Part shown: one piece after another, positions 7,513-16,410 of the stretch
Layout of the letters: each line of letters opens with the position of its first letter
Numbering within the stretch: position 1 is the stretch's first letter
Source of the DNA: Maribacter luteus
GTDB lineage: Bacteria > Bacteroidota > Bacteroidia > Flavobacteriales > Flavobacteriaceae
DNA: 64,000 nt
Reading direction: 5' to 3'
Assembly (NCBI RefSeq): GCF_009674825.1
Contig: NZ_WKJH01000030.1
Coordinates: forward strand, 1 to 64,000
Translations under genes and position numbers: made by a program
The notes under the pieces: model-generated
What the model saw: only the letters and a program-made list of their open reading frames with translations
Told to the model about the DNA's origin: nothing
Database searches by the model: none

Positions 7513-8454
7513 ATGCTAGTTTGGGGATTGTTCATTGCCTTGGTTATCGTGTTTCTGGCACTTGACCTTGGTGTTTTCCATAAAACGGAACATGTTATAA
7601 AAAGTAAGGAAGCTGGTTTGTGGACAGCTGTTTGGGTTACCGTTGCTCTTGGCTTTAGTGGAGTGATCTACTGGTTGTTTTCCTCGGGAATGGTTGAAAA
7701 CCCTACTGGTTTAACACCGAACAATGCGGTTCTTAAATACATTACCGGATACCTTATAGAATTATCATTGAGTATCGATAACGTTTTTGTCATTGCCGTA
7801 ATCTTCCAGGCTTTTAAAATTCCGGCCCTCTATCAACATCGGGTCTTGTTCTGGGGTATTCTTGGGGCCATAGTCTTTCGCGGACTTATGATTCTGTTCG
7901 GGGTTGCATTGATCACTAAATTCGATTGGATCATCTACGTTTTCGGGGTCTTTCTACTTTATACGGCGTTTAAGATGTTGAAATCCGATGATTCACATTT
8001 TGATCCTAAAAATTCTTGGATATTCAGACAGATAAAAAAAATCTACCCGATAACTTCTACCATCAACAACCATGATTTCTTTGTGAAACGTATGGGAATC
8101 AATGCGGCCACTCCCCTATTCGTGGCCTTGATCATTATTGAGTTGACCGATGTTTTGTTTGCCTTGGATAGTATCCCGGCCATTCTAGCGATTACGGCAG
8201 ACCCCTTTATCGTATTCAGTTCAAATATCTTGGCCATTTTAGGATTACGATCTATGTACTTCCTTATTTCCCGTATGTTGGAAAAATTCAGGTACATCAA
8301 TTACAGTCTTGTTGTGATCCTGGCTTTTGTGGGACTTAAGATGTTGTTCTCTCACCATATCGAATTGCCCGAATGGGTTTCTTTGACCGTTATCTCGGTA
8401 TCATTGGTTGCCGGTATCATTGCATCATTGGCAATCCCGGAGGAAAAGAAATAA
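7513..8454 (+). CDS. TerC/Alx-family integral membrane protein
   Basis: 313 residues with 8-9 hydrophobic segments. Family motifs: ELSLSIDNVFVIAVIF in one membrane helix and IIELTDVLFALDSIPAILAI in another; these acidic residues line the metal path in the TerC/Alx family (members export Mn2+ and may load exoproteins with metal). The cytosolic loop near 155-180 separates the two inverted halves. Length is normal. Monocistronic, closed by a perfect 15-bp terminator. Metal (probably manganese) export is inferred from the family. Confidence 0.92.
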   Translation: MLVWGLFIALVIVFLALDLGVFHKTEHVIKSKEAGLWTAVWVTVALGFSGVIYWLFSSGMVENPTGLTPNNAVLKYITGYLIELSLSIDNVFVIAVIFQAFKIPALYQHRVLFWGILGAIVFRGLMILFGVALITKFDWIIYVFGVFLLYTAFKMLKSDDSHFDPKNSWIFRQIKKIYPITSTINNHDFFVKRMGINAATPLFVALIIIELTDVLFALDSIPAILAITADPFIVFSSNILAILGLRSMYFLISRMLEKFRYINYSLVVILAFVGLKMLFSHHIELPEWVSLTVISVSLVAGIIASLAIPEEKK

Positions 8455-8486
8455 AAAATCCCGACACTTTTGTGTCGGGATTTTTT
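8453..8486. terminator. strong terminator after terC-like gene
   Basis: Perfect 15-bp stem, AAAAAATCCCGACAC and its complement, with loop TTTT and T-runs on both strands; serves the converging OmpA-family gene too. Confidence 0.93.
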
Positions 8487-8508
8487 ATTATTTAAGTCCT
8501 TTACGTAT

Positions 8509-9207
8509 TTACCCTTTGGTATTCTGTTGGGCCTCTTCCTTAAGTTCCTCACTGGCAACAATGGCCAATTCTACCCTACGGTTTTTAGATTTACCCTCTG
8601 CAGTGGTATTATCTGCCTTTGGTTGGTTTTCACCATACCATTTTGTGGTAAACCGTGTTGCACTTATTCCTTGCGCAATTAAGTAATTGGTAACCGATTC
8701 TGCACGTTGTTGCGAAAGTTTCATATTATAATCCTCTGGTCCGGCACTATCTGTATGGCCTTCTACCAAAATGTTACTTTTAGGATACTCTTTGAAAATT
8801 CCGGCCAATTTATCCAATGTCGCAGCGGATGTTCCTTTTACATTCGATTTATTCGTATCGAAATAAACCCCTGCATCCTCGGTAAAAGTTACATTGATTC
8901 CCTCTCCTACCCGAGTCACTTCCGCGCCTGGTATTTCTTCCTCGATTCGTTCGGCTTGGCGATCCATACGATCTCCGATATAACCTCCGGCAACACCACC
9001 GACTACAGCCCCGATAATGGCACCTAAAGCGGTATTGTTCCCTTTTCCTATATTATTACCTAAGACGCCACCTATTACAGCTCCTCCACTGGCACCGATT
9101 ACGGCCCCTTTTTGCTTATTGTTCGCATTTCGGGTAACACTGCAGCCCGATGTGACCAAAGCCATACACAATAATACATAAACGCTTTTTCTTGCAATAT
9201 TTTTCAT
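8509..9207 (-). CDS. OmpA-family lipoprotein with glycine zipper
   Basis: 232 residues. Lipobox VTSGC gives lipidated C22. A glycine-zipper segment with GAVIGASGGAVIGGVLG and GAIIGAVVGGVAGGYIG (about 34-80) can insert in a membrane. The C-terminal OmpA peptidoglycan-binding domain (about 115-215) shows VEGHTDSAGPEDYN and the SKNRRVEL ending motif. Expected to tether the outer membrane to peptidoglycan, like YiaD/Pal-type proteins. Short charged tail after the OmpA domain. No operon partner; the lipocalin-like lipoprotein upstream has its own leader of 82 bp. Confidence 0.92.
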   Translation of the reverse strand: MKNIARKSVYVLLCMALVTSGCSVTRNANNKQKGAVIGASGGAVIGGVLGNNIGKGNNTALGAIIGAVVGGVAGGYIGDRMDRQAERIEEEIPGAEVTRVGEGINVTFTEDAGVYFDTNKSNVKGTSAATLDKLAGIFKEYPKSNILVEGHTDSAGPEDYNMKLSQQRAESVTNYLIAQGISATRFTTKWYGENQPKADNTTAEGKSKNRRVELAIVASEELKEEAQQNTKG

Positions 9208-9289
9208 CTGTAAACTATTTTGATTTAATTAATGACTACCTCTTTAGGTTCTTTAAATACCTGAAAATGGTTAGTCCATTATATTTGTT

Positions 9290-9772
9290 TTATTTTTTGG
9301 TGAATTTATATACGATGGTAACTTGTTCACCATCTACCTGATTGTTCGATTTCAAGGTCATTTCGGTAGCGGTCAAATAATCTATATTCAACCGATAGCC
9401 CAAACCACCATCAATATCCTTATTCTTTTCATCAATGAATTTAAACTGTAATTGACTGGTATAATTCTCTTCCCGATCTACTACCGACCATCGAATATAC
9501 CGATCGCCGCCATTACACAGACTCGACGGGGCAATCGTATACCGACCGGTACTATTATTGTCCCTAAAAAACCAATTACTGCCTTCAAAACAGATATCCT
9601 TGGCATCATTAAAAAGAATCGAGGAAAAATTACCGGTGTTGTTCTCGTAGGATACGTCTTCCAATATCCAAGTACCGCTTAATAGATTTCGTTTTTCACG
9701 TGCTACTTTTGAAACGGAACAGGATGATATAAGCAATGCTACCACCCCAAAGAATACTATTGATTTTTTCAT
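9290..9772 (-). CDS. lipocalin-like lipoprotein
   Basis: 160 residues; lipobox LISSC (C18). After RNLLSGTWILEDVSYEN (the lipocalin-like GxW opening) follow eight or so strand-like segments ending VTIVYKFTKK, the normal shape of the small lipocalin-like domains common in Flavobacteriia. Single cysteines within the barrel at DICFEG and SLCNGG could pair. Outer-membrane lipoprotein, possibly binding a small hydrophobic ligand; ligand unknown. Directly upstream of, and co-oriented with, the OmpA lipoprotein gene. Confidence 0.75.
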   Translation of the reverse strand: MKKSIVFFGVVALLISSCSVSKVAREKRNLLSGTWILEDVSYENNTGNFSSILFNDAKDICFEGSNWFFRDNNSTGRYTIAPSSLCNGGDRYIRWSVVDREENYTSQLQFKFIDEKNKDIDGGLGYRLNIDYLTATEMTLKSNNQVDGEQVTIVYKFTKK

Positions 9773-9877
9773 GTTTTTATTTTTGGGTTACAGCATATAT
9801 ATACGTTCCCAAAAAGGTCTTGGATGTAATTTTTGATTGAATTTTTAACGTAATCGATAAAATGCAATGCCCTTATT

Positions 9878-11887
9878 TTAATATGCAAGTAGCTCTAACA
9901 AGGCACTTTCGAACCTACCTTTGGACAAGTAATTGTCTTCTAATGTTTTGGCAAATGGTATCGGGGTTTCTAAACTTGCTACACGTTTAACGGGTGCATC
10001 AAGGTGTTCAAAACAATTTTCCATCACCATGGCTGAAATATCACTCGCAATTCCACCAAAGAGACTATCTTCTTGAAGAATAATGAGTTTTCCCGTCTTT
10101 TTCACGGACTCATACACCGCGTTTATATCCAAAGGTTGTAATGAACGTAGATCAATGACATCCGCTTTTATATCTTTATTGTTTTGCAAGGTTTCCAAGA
10201 CCCAATGTACTCCCGCTCCATAACTCACAATACTAATATCGTCTCCTTCTTGCAATAAACTGGCTTTGCCAAGCGGAAGGGTATAATAATCGGTTGGTAC
10301 ATTTTGATATATACTACGGTATAATCCCTTATGTTCAAAAAACAATACCGGATTTGGATCATTGATTGCTGTGGCCAACAACCCTTTCGCATCATAAGGA
10401 AAAGCAGGGTAAACCACCTTTAAGCCCGGGGTATTGGTAAACCAAGCTTCATTCGTCTGTGAATGGAAAGGGCCAGCTGCCACACCTCCGCCACAAGGCA
10501 TACGAATGACCACGTCGGCATTCTCACCCCAACGGTAATGCGATTTGGCCAAATAATTGACAATGGGATTAAAACCCGAGCTCACAAAATCGGCAAATTG
10601 CATCTCCATAACGGCTTTCATACCATGGATTGAAAGTCCCATAGCCGCAGAGACAATGGCCGACTCGCAAATCGGCGTGTTTCTGACCCGTTCCTTCCCG
10701 AAGGCCTCGACAAACCCTTCGGTTATTTTGAAAACACCACCATAATCCGCGATGTCCTGCCCCATGATTACCAAATTGTCATGGCGTTCCATAGATTGCC
10801 TTAAACTTTCCGATATAGCATCGACCAATCGAATGTTCTTTATAACAGGACTTGGTTCAAATGATTTGTAATCAACATTTTTATATACGTCATTTAATTC
10901 CTTACTTTGATCAAGAACGACTTCATCTTCGGCAAAAGCCATTTTCAAATTTTCGTCTATTTCAGTAATAATCCGTTTTTTATACACTACATCATGCTCT
11001 TCGGTAAGTATGTTTTCATCCCGCAAATATTCTGAATAATTTTCAAGGGGATCTTTAGCCGCCCAGCGATCCATCAATTCCTGCGGAACATATTTGGTAC
11101 CACTGGCCTCTTCATGGCCACGCATGCGAAATGTCTTGAACTCTACCAAAACGGGACGTGGATTCTCCCGAATACTTTTACACAATGCATCGATCTTCGT
11201 ATACACCTCAAGTATATTGTTCCCATCCACAATATGCGACTCCATTCCGTATCCCTTGCCTTTATCGGCCAAATGTTCACACTTGAATTGCTCGGAAGTC
11301 GGTGTTGAGAGTCCATACCCATTGTTTTCTATGCAAAACAACACGGGTAACCCCCAAACCGCTGCAACGTTCAGTGCTTCATGAAAATCCCCTTCACTGG
11401 TAGCTCCTTCCCCGGTAAACACCGCTGTTACCTGCTTTTTTCCCTGTAAACGACCGGCTAAGGCAATCCCATCAGCAACCCCCAATTGTGGACCCAAATG
11501 CGATATCATACCAACGATCTTATATTCTTGGGTGCCAAAGTGAAAACTGCGGTCTCGCCCATTGGTAAACCCATTGGCCTTTCCCTGCCATTGCGAAAAA
11601 AGTCGGTTCAATGGCAAGTTCCGGGTCGTAAACACCCCAAGGTTACGGTGCATGGGTAAAATATATTCCTCATTGTCCATCGCAGCTGTGACGCCAACTG
11701 AGATCGCTTCTTGTCCTATACCGCTGAACCACTTTGATATTTTGCCCTGACGTAATAAAATCAACATTTTCTCCTCGATCATACGAGGTTTCAACATCGA
11801 AACATATAGCTTCAGTTTCAATGCATCACTTAGATCATATTTACCGTAATCCATAGATTTAAAAACAAGAGGTTGATGATTATCCAT
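9878..11887 (-). CDS. fused alpha/beta E1 of a 2-oxoacid (branched-chain) dehydrogenase
   Basis: 669 residues joining both E1 subunits in one chain. Alpha half (1 to about 330): thiamine-diphosphate motif TGEGATSEGDFHEALN ending in IENNGYG, and the regulatory-loop region FRMRGHEEASGT. Beta half (about 345-669): IMGQDIADYGGVFKITEGF, RVRNTPICESAIVSAAMG, GPFHSQTNEAWF and the C-terminal VIDLRSLQPLDI. It decarboxylates branched-chain 2-oxoacids (2-oxoisovalerate type) and passes the acyl group to lipoyl-E2. The fusion is usual in Bacteroidota. No E2/E3 gene is adjacent. A second fused E1 of another subgroup lies at 57511-59922. Confidence 0.93.
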   Translation of the reverse strand: MDNHQPLVFKSMDYGKYDLSDALKLKLYVSMLKPRMIEEKMLILLRQGKISKWFSGIGQEAISVGVTAAMDNEEYILPMHRNLGVFTTRNLPLNRLFSQWQGKANGFTNGRDRSFHFGTQEYKIVGMISHLGPQLGVADGIALAGRLQGKKQVTAVFTGEGATSEGDFHEALNVAAVWGLPVLFCIENNGYGLSTPTSEQFKCEHLADKGKGYGMESHIVDGNNILEVYTKIDALCKSIRENPRPVLVEFKTFRMRGHEEASGTKYVPQELMDRWAAKDPLENYSEYLRDENILTEEHDVVYKKRIITEIDENLKMAFAEDEVVLDQSKELNDVYKNVDYKSFEPSPVIKNIRLVDAISESLRQSMERHDNLVIMGQDIADYGGVFKITEGFVEAFGKERVRNTPICESAIVSAAMGLSIHGMKAVMEMQFADFVSSGFNPIVNYLAKSHYRWGENADVVIRMPCGGGVAAGPFHSQTNEAWFTNTPGLKVVYPAFPYDAKGLLATAINDPNPVLFFEHKGLYRSIYQNVPTDYYTLPLGKASLLQEGDDISIVSYGAGVHWVLETLQNNKDIKADVIDLRSLQPLDINAVYESVKKTGKLIILQEDSLFGGIASDISAMVMENCFEHLDAPVKRVASLETPIPFAKTLEDNYLSKGRFESALLELLAY

Positions 11888-11933
11888 ATAAATGTAACAA
11901 AAAAGAAAGGAGGACCATCAAAACGGACAACCC

Positions 11934-11962
11934 TTTCAATTCAACATTAATTTGTAATTTTG
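11934..11962 (+). promoter_or_regulatory. promoter deciding the oxygenase start
   Basis: TTTC (11934-11937), 17 nt, TAATTTTG (11955-11962). The in-frame TTG at 11960 is the end of this -7 box, so translation must begin at ATG 11984. Confidence 0.6.
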
Positions 11963-11983
11963 ATTTCAGCAAAAAACTCAACT

Positions 11984-12934
11984 ATGAACGCAATACCCAG
12001 TGTGGATTTACAGGATTTTGTTTCCGATGACCCTCAGAGAAAGCAGAAATTCATCACGGAAATCGGCAATGCCTTTGAGCAAATCGGCTTTGTAGCCTTA
12101 AGTGGACACTTTCTTTCCGATGCCTTGGTCGATGACCTATATAAAGAGGTAAAGAACTTCTTTGACCTACCCCAAGAAACAAAGGATAAGTATGAGATTG
12201 AAGGTATTGGCGGGCAACGTGGCTATACTTCCTTCGGAAAGGAACATGCCAAAGGCCGAAAAGAAGGTGACTTAAAGGAATTTTGGCATTTTGGCCAATA
12301 TGTGGTAGATAACCCAAAATTGGAAGCCGAATATCCGGATAATATTATAGTGACCGAACTGGAGAAATTCAATACCGTAGGAAAAGAGACGTTTAAGATG
12401 CTCGAGAAAACGGCTAAATACGTTTTAAGGGCTTTGGCCTTACATTTAGATTTGGATGAATACTACTTTGACGAATTTATATTGAACGGCAACTCCATTT
12501 TAAGGCCTATCCACTATCCACCTATTACAACAGAACCTAAAAATGCCGTCAGGGCAGCTGCCCATGGGGATATTAACCTCATCACCTTATTAATGGGCGC
12601 CCATGGCCGTGGATTACAGGTAAAGAACCATGAAGGGGAATGGATCGATGCCATTGCAAAGCCCGATCAATTGATGATCAATGTGGGCGATATGCTATCC
12701 CGGCACACAAACAACAAATTAAAATCAACCATACATCAAGTGGTCAACCCTCCAAAAGAACTATGGGGTACCTCCAGATATTCCATTCCCTTCTTTATGC
12801 ATCCGATCAGTGAAATGCCTTTGAACTGTTTGGAAAACTGTGTAGATGACGAAAACCCCAAACAATTCGAGGATATTACCGCTGGGGAATTCCTCCATCA
12901 AAGATTGATAGAATTGGGATTGATAAAAGAATAG
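11984..12934 (+). CDS. isopenicillin-N-synthase-type Fe(II) oxygenase
   Basis: About 316 residues from ATG 11984 (MNAIPSVDLQDF, the standard family opening). N-terminal DIOX_N domain: FEQIGFVALSGHFLSD, IGGQRGYTSFGKEHAKG. C-terminal 2OG-Fe(II) domain with iron ligands H and D in AAHGDINLITLLMG, the distal H in STIHQVVNP, and the cosubstrate Arg/Ser in SRYSIPFFMHP. It catalyses an iron-dependent oxidation of an unknown substrate. These genes are common in Flavobacteriia as housekeeping-like orthologues and are not evidence of antibiotic synthesis. Probably cotranscribed with the SUI1 gene 3 nt downstream. Confidence 0.9.
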   Translation: MNAIPSVDLQDFVSDDPQRKQKFITEIGNAFEQIGFVALSGHFLSDALVDDLYKEVKNFFDLPQETKDKYEIEGIGGQRGYTSFGKEHAKGRKEGDLKEFWHFGQYVVDNPKLEAEYPDNIIVTELEKFNTVGKETFKMLEKTAKYVLRALALHLDLDEYYFDEFILNGNSILRPIHYPPITTEPKNAVRAAAHGDINLITLLMGAHGRGLQVKNHEGEWIDAIAKPDQLMINVGDMLSRHTNNKLKSTIHQVVNPPKELWGTSRYSIPFFMHPISEMPLNCLENCVDDENPKQFEDITAGEFLHQRLIELGLIKE

Positions 12935-12937
12935 TAT

Positions 12938-13264
12938 ATGGATTTAAGCGATCAACTCAAGAATCTTTTTCCTGATCATAAACCATCGGAAATTGAACCC
13001 GAAAAGCCAAAATCGGATATTTGGATGCAAGAAGATCCCATCATTTGTAAGTATGAGAAGCGAAAGGGAAAACCTATTACCATTCTGGAAGGCTACTCCG
13101 GTGCGGACAGTGATTTCAAGAAATTGACCAAGGAGCTTAAAACGAAATTAAGCGTGGGCGGTTCGTACAAGGATGAACGAATAATAATCCAAGGTGATTA
13201 TCGCGACAAGATTATGCAAATGCTTAAAAACAAAGGGTTTAATGTGAAGCGCGTGGGAGGATAA
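12938..13264 (+). CDS. SUI1/YciH-family translation initiation factor
   Basis: 108 residues. After a variable, charged N-terminus the SUI1/eIF1 domain fills the second half: YEKRKGKPITILEGYSG, LTKELKTKLSVGGSYKD, ERIIIQGDYRDKI, LKNKGFNVKRVGG. Bacterial YciH proteins are eIF1 homologues that bind the small ribosomal subunit and affect start-site fidelity under stress. Starts 3 nt after the oxygenase stop, so likely translated from the same mRNA. Confidence 0.93.
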   Translation: MDLSDQLKNLFPDHKPSEIEPEKPKSDIWMQEDPIICKYEKRKGKPITILEGYSGADSDFKKLTKELKTKLSVGGSYKDERIIIQGDYRDKIMQMLKNKGFNVKRVGG

Positions 13265-13379
13265 CCCCAGTAACACCTAAAGTTAATTTTGGGGGGTTGC
13301 GTACTTTACTGTTAATTTTTTTTGTAATTTTCAATTTAATATTACTTTTATTCGCCAAAACCTAAAACGAAACCTAAAG

Positions 13380-14312
13380 ATGAGTTCCCTATTACATATA
13401 ACCAATGGTGATAGCCTGACCGATAGGTTAAGGTCCATAGACCTGAAAGGAGATATAATAACGTGGCGCGAAATGCTATGTGAAGGTAAGACCTTGACCA
13501 ATGTTGGAAGCGAAACTTTCTGGAAAACCCGATTCGAATTCCTGAATAAAAACTACAAGGTTTCCAAATCCTGGTTCATTGAAAAGACTTTAAAAGAATA
13601 CCGTTCCCTTTGTAACCATAAACAACAAGATGAAATCGTACTTTGGTTCGAATACGACCTGTTCTGCCAAATAAACATGCTGGCGGTCATCAGTTGGTTG
13701 AAAACCCATCGTAAATACGCTAAAATTTCATTGGTTAGTTGTGGCAAAGAGGACAATACCGATAAAATGTACAATTTCGGGGAACTGAAAGATGATTACC
13801 TAGTGCATCTTTATGAACAGCGGACCGAATTAAAACAAGACGATATCGAATATGCCGATTATGTATGGCAATTATATTGTAGCGACAACCCAATACGTTT
13901 AGAAAACCTTACGGATTTTGACAACTATAGGTTCGACTATCTTTCCGGGGCCATAACGGCTCATTTGAAAAGATTCCCGACCATTAGGAACGGCCTCAAC
14001 GATCTTGAAAACCATATTTTGCAACTATCGGTCGACCAAAAGCCAAAATCAAAGAAGGAATTGGTTACCACCGTACTGTCCGACCAAGGATTATACGGTT
14101 TCGGGGACACCCAGATCGATAGGATCATAACTACCTTAAAACCCTTGTACCACACCTTCAACCCCGTTCGTTTAACCAAAAAAGGAAAGGAAATATTAGA
14201 AGCGCAAACAAGTTATTATGCCTGTATACAAGATAACGATGCGTATTTGGGAGGTGCACTGAAGTACAACTACCTTTACAACACTGAATCTAACAGAATT
14301 CTAAAATTATAA
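13380..14312 (+). CDS. DUF1835 domain-containing protein
   Basis: 310 residues, soluble. The N-terminal part matches DUF1835: LHITNGDSLTDRL, ITWREMLCEGKT, then VLWFEYDLFCQINMLAVISWL (the WF-x-x-D-x-x-x-Q signature). The C-terminal part holds a wing-like segment LTKKGKEILEAQTSYY and ends DNDAYLGGALKYNYLYN. No catalytic motif that I recognise. One base separates it from the nucleoside phosphorylase gene, so they form an operon; this pairing may hint at a nucleoside- or nucleotide-linked role, which is inference. Confidence 0.85.
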   Translation: MSSLLHITNGDSLTDRLRSIDLKGDIITWREMLCEGKTLTNVGSETFWKTRFEFLNKNYKVSKSWFIEKTLKEYRSLCNHKQQDEIVLWFEYDLFCQINMLAVISWLKTHRKYAKISLVSCGKEDNTDKMYNFGELKDDYLVHLYEQRTELKQDDIEYADYVWQLYCSDNPIRLENLTDFDNYRFDYLSGAITAHLKRFPTIRNGLNDLENHILQLSVDQKPKSKKELVTTVLSDQGLYGFGDTQIDRIITTLKPLYHTFNPVRLTKKGKEILEAQTSYYACIQDNDAYLGGALKYNYLYNTESNRILKL

Positions 14313-14313
14313 C

Positions 14314-15180
14314 ATGTTAGAAGCTTCCGAGCTCATCCTGAATGCTGATAACAGCATTTACCACCTCAATTTATTGCCAGAAGATATAGCGGATACCATT
14401 ATAGTCGTGGGCGATCAGAATCGTGTTGCCCAGGTTTCCAAACATTTTGATATCATTGAGCTCAAAAAAGAAAAAAGGGAATTCGTTACCCATACCGGAA
14501 AGCTGAACGGTAAACGATTGACCGTTTTATCTACGGGAATAGGAACGGACAATATAGATATCGTATTGAATGAATTGGATGCCCTTGCCAATATAGATTT
14601 TAAGACCCGTAAGATCAAAAAACAGTTCAAACAACTGAAAATCGTACGTGTAGGTACATCTGGCGCCGTTCAAAAAGACATTCCGGTCGATTCCTATGTT
14701 TTAAGTGATTACGCCTTGGGATTTGATGGGGTTTTACATTTTTATGAGCATGAAGGACTGTGTGACGACGAATTTTCAAAGGCATTTGTGAAACACACCA
14801 ACTGGTCAGATAAAAAACCATGGCCCTACCTCGTCCAATGTGATACGACGTTACGTGAAACCTTAGCATCCAATCGTATACGATATGGCGTAACCGGAAC
14901 AAATTCAGGATTTTACGGGCCACAAGGTCGTAAACTTCGTTTAAACTTGCAAGACGACACCTTAAACGACAAAATGACCTCTTTCCAATACAAGGATTTG
15001 AAGATAACGAATCTGGAAATGGAATCTTCGGCCATATACGGACTAAGTAAACTCCTAGGACACCAAGCCGTTTCCCTAAATTGCATTATTGCCAATAGGG
15101 TGTTGGGCGAATTTTCCGAGAATCCACGAAAAACCATTAACGGTTTGATCAAGTACACTTTGGACAAGTTGACAAAGTAA
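14314..15180 (+). CDS. nucleoside phosphorylase (uridine-phosphorylase type)
   Basis: 288 residues of the PNP_UDP_1 fold. Visible: IIVVGDQNRVAQVSKHF (phosphate-binding N-terminus, G-D-x-x-R), VLSTGIGTDNIDIVLNEL, IVRVGTSGAVQKD (second phosphate site), and the substrate/ribose site ITNLEMESSAIYGLSKLL (E-M-E). It cleaves a nucleoside with phosphate to a base and ribose-1-phosphate in salvage. Overlong N-terminus and an insertion after the TSGA motif are typical of the Bacteroidota subgroup. Base specificity cannot be read from sequence. Contains one copy of the palindrome ATCGTATACGAT (14873-14884). Confidence 0.9.
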   Translation: MLEASELILNADNSIYHLNLLPEDIADTIIVVGDQNRVAQVSKHFDIIELKKEKREFVTHTGKLNGKRLTVLSTGIGTDNIDIVLNELDALANIDFKTRKIKKQFKQLKIVRVGTSGAVQKDIPVDSYVLSDYALGFDGVLHFYEHEGLCDDEFSKAFVKHTNWSDKKPWPYLVQCDTTLRETLASNRIRYGVTGTNSGFYGPQGRKLRLNLQDDTLNDKMTSFQYKDLKITNLEMESSAIYGLSKLLGHQAVSLNCIIANRVLGEFSENPRKTINGLIKYTLDKLTK

Positions 15181-15287
15181 CCATTGGTTATTTACCTAAA
15201 AGCTACAACTGAAGTTCCAAAAAGATAATATCTTTGAAAAGAAAGGATATCTTTCGTTATAAATATTGCACTTCATAGCCATCTAAA

Positions 15288-16142
15288 ATGAAAAAAGTAA
15301 AGATCGTCGGCGTTCCCGAACATTTCAATATGCCTTGGCACTTAGCCATCGAAGAAGGGGCCTTTGAAGAACGGGGAATTGACCTGGAATGGACGGATAT
15401 TCCTGAGGGAACCGGTAAAATGTGCCAAATGCTTCAAAATGAAGATACCGATTTGGCCATTATCTTGACAGAAGGACTTGTTAAAAGCATTACCGAGGGG
15501 AATCCCTCAAAAATAGTTCAGGAATATATTGCCTCGCCCCTACGCTGGGGCATACATGTGGGTGCTAAGAGCTCCTATACATCCATTGACGATTTGGTAG
15601 GCAGTAAGGCTGCGATAAGTCGATTTGGTAGCGGAAGCCACCTTATGGCCTATGTCAATGCACAAAGCGAAGGTTGGGATACCGAAAAACTTCAATTTGA
15701 GGTCATCAACAACCTCAATGGTGCCATTGAAGCCTTAACAGAAGGTACGGCCGATTATTTTATGTGGGAACACTTCACCACCAAACCCTTGGTAGATAAA
15801 CAAATATTCAGGAGATTGGGCGATTGCCCCACCCCTTGGCCCTGTTTCGTCATTGCCGCTACGGATAGGTTCATTGAAGAAAACACTTCCACCTTAAAAC
15901 ACATTCTGGAAATCATAAACATCTACACGGCAGATTTTAAACGCATTCCCAGTATTGACCGCACTTTGGCCAACCGTTATGAACAACAGCTGGAAGATAT
16001 TCAGGAATGGCTATCATTGACCCGCTGGAGCCAATCTCAAATAAGTGAAGAAACCATAAAAGGCGTACAAGAAACATTGCTTCAACTACAATTGATCCAG
16101 GAACAAAAACCTTTTCAGGACATTACATTTACCAAAAGCTAG
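15288..16142 (+). CDS. cytosolic substrate-binding-like (NMT1/THI5-type) protein
   Basis: 284 residues with the type-2 periplasmic-binding fold: IVGVPEHFNMPWHLAIEEGAF, a hallmark opening of the NMT1/SsuA-like group, TDLAIILTEGLVKSI, LVGSKAAISRFGSGSH, and ALTEGTADYFMWEHFTT. No signal peptide or lipobox is present and no ABC permease or ATPase is adjacent, so this is not an ordinary transporter component. It may be a soluble enzyme or sensor built on the same fold. A TATCTTTG box at 15229-15236 suggests its own promoter. Confidence 0.8.
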   Translation: MKKVKIVGVPEHFNMPWHLAIEEGAFEERGIDLEWTDIPEGTGKMCQMLQNEDTDLAIILTEGLVKSITEGNPSKIVQEYIASPLRWGIHVGAKSSYTSIDDLVGSKAAISRFGSGSHLMAYVNAQSEGWDTEKLQFEVINNLNGAIEALTEGTADYFMWEHFTTKPLVDKQIFRRLGDCPTPWPCFVIAATDRFIEENTSTLKHILEIINIYTADFKRIPSIDRTLANRYEQQLEDIQEWLSLTRWSQSQISEETIKGVQETLLQLQLIQEQKPFQDITFTKS

Positions 16143-16333
16143 CTCATTATTTAGCCACGGGCATCTTTAAATACCAGTGTTGCAACCTACATTAATGGCC
16201 ATATGGAAATCTCAAATAATTGAGTCCAATATATTTGACAATCAATTGATTTTGTGATAGTTAATATGATTACATAGAGTTTTAATTTAAAATTTAAATC
16301 TAAAATTTTAAACTATTTTTAATAATTAAGGAC

Positions 16334-16364
16334 TTGACAGGCCATTGATGGGTTATTAATTTTG
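16334..16364 (+). promoter_or_regulatory. Bacteroidota-type promoter
   Basis: TTG (16334-16336), 20 nt, TAATTTTG (16357-16364), 46 bp ahead of the small secreted protein gene. The rest of 16143-16410 is AT-rich and holds nothing else I can name. Confidence 0.7.
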
Positions 16365-16410
16365 TGGTAGAATTGTAACTGTTTGTTTATTCATTTAATT
16401 TCTTTCTATC

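Noticed and set aside
8408-9027. Plus-strand frames of 70-106 codons
   Set aside because: Shadow of the TerC end, the terminator and the OmpA lipoprotein on the minus strand; compositions are not protein-like.
11960-11983. TTG start for the IPNS-type oxygenase
   Set aside because: This TTG is the tail of the -7 box TAATTTTG, so it cannot be in the mRNA.
11984-12934. Beta-lactam biosynthesis via isopenicillin N synthase
   Set aside because: Only the fold is shared; no ACV synthetase or related genes, and such oxygenases are common Flavobacteriia housekeeping genes.
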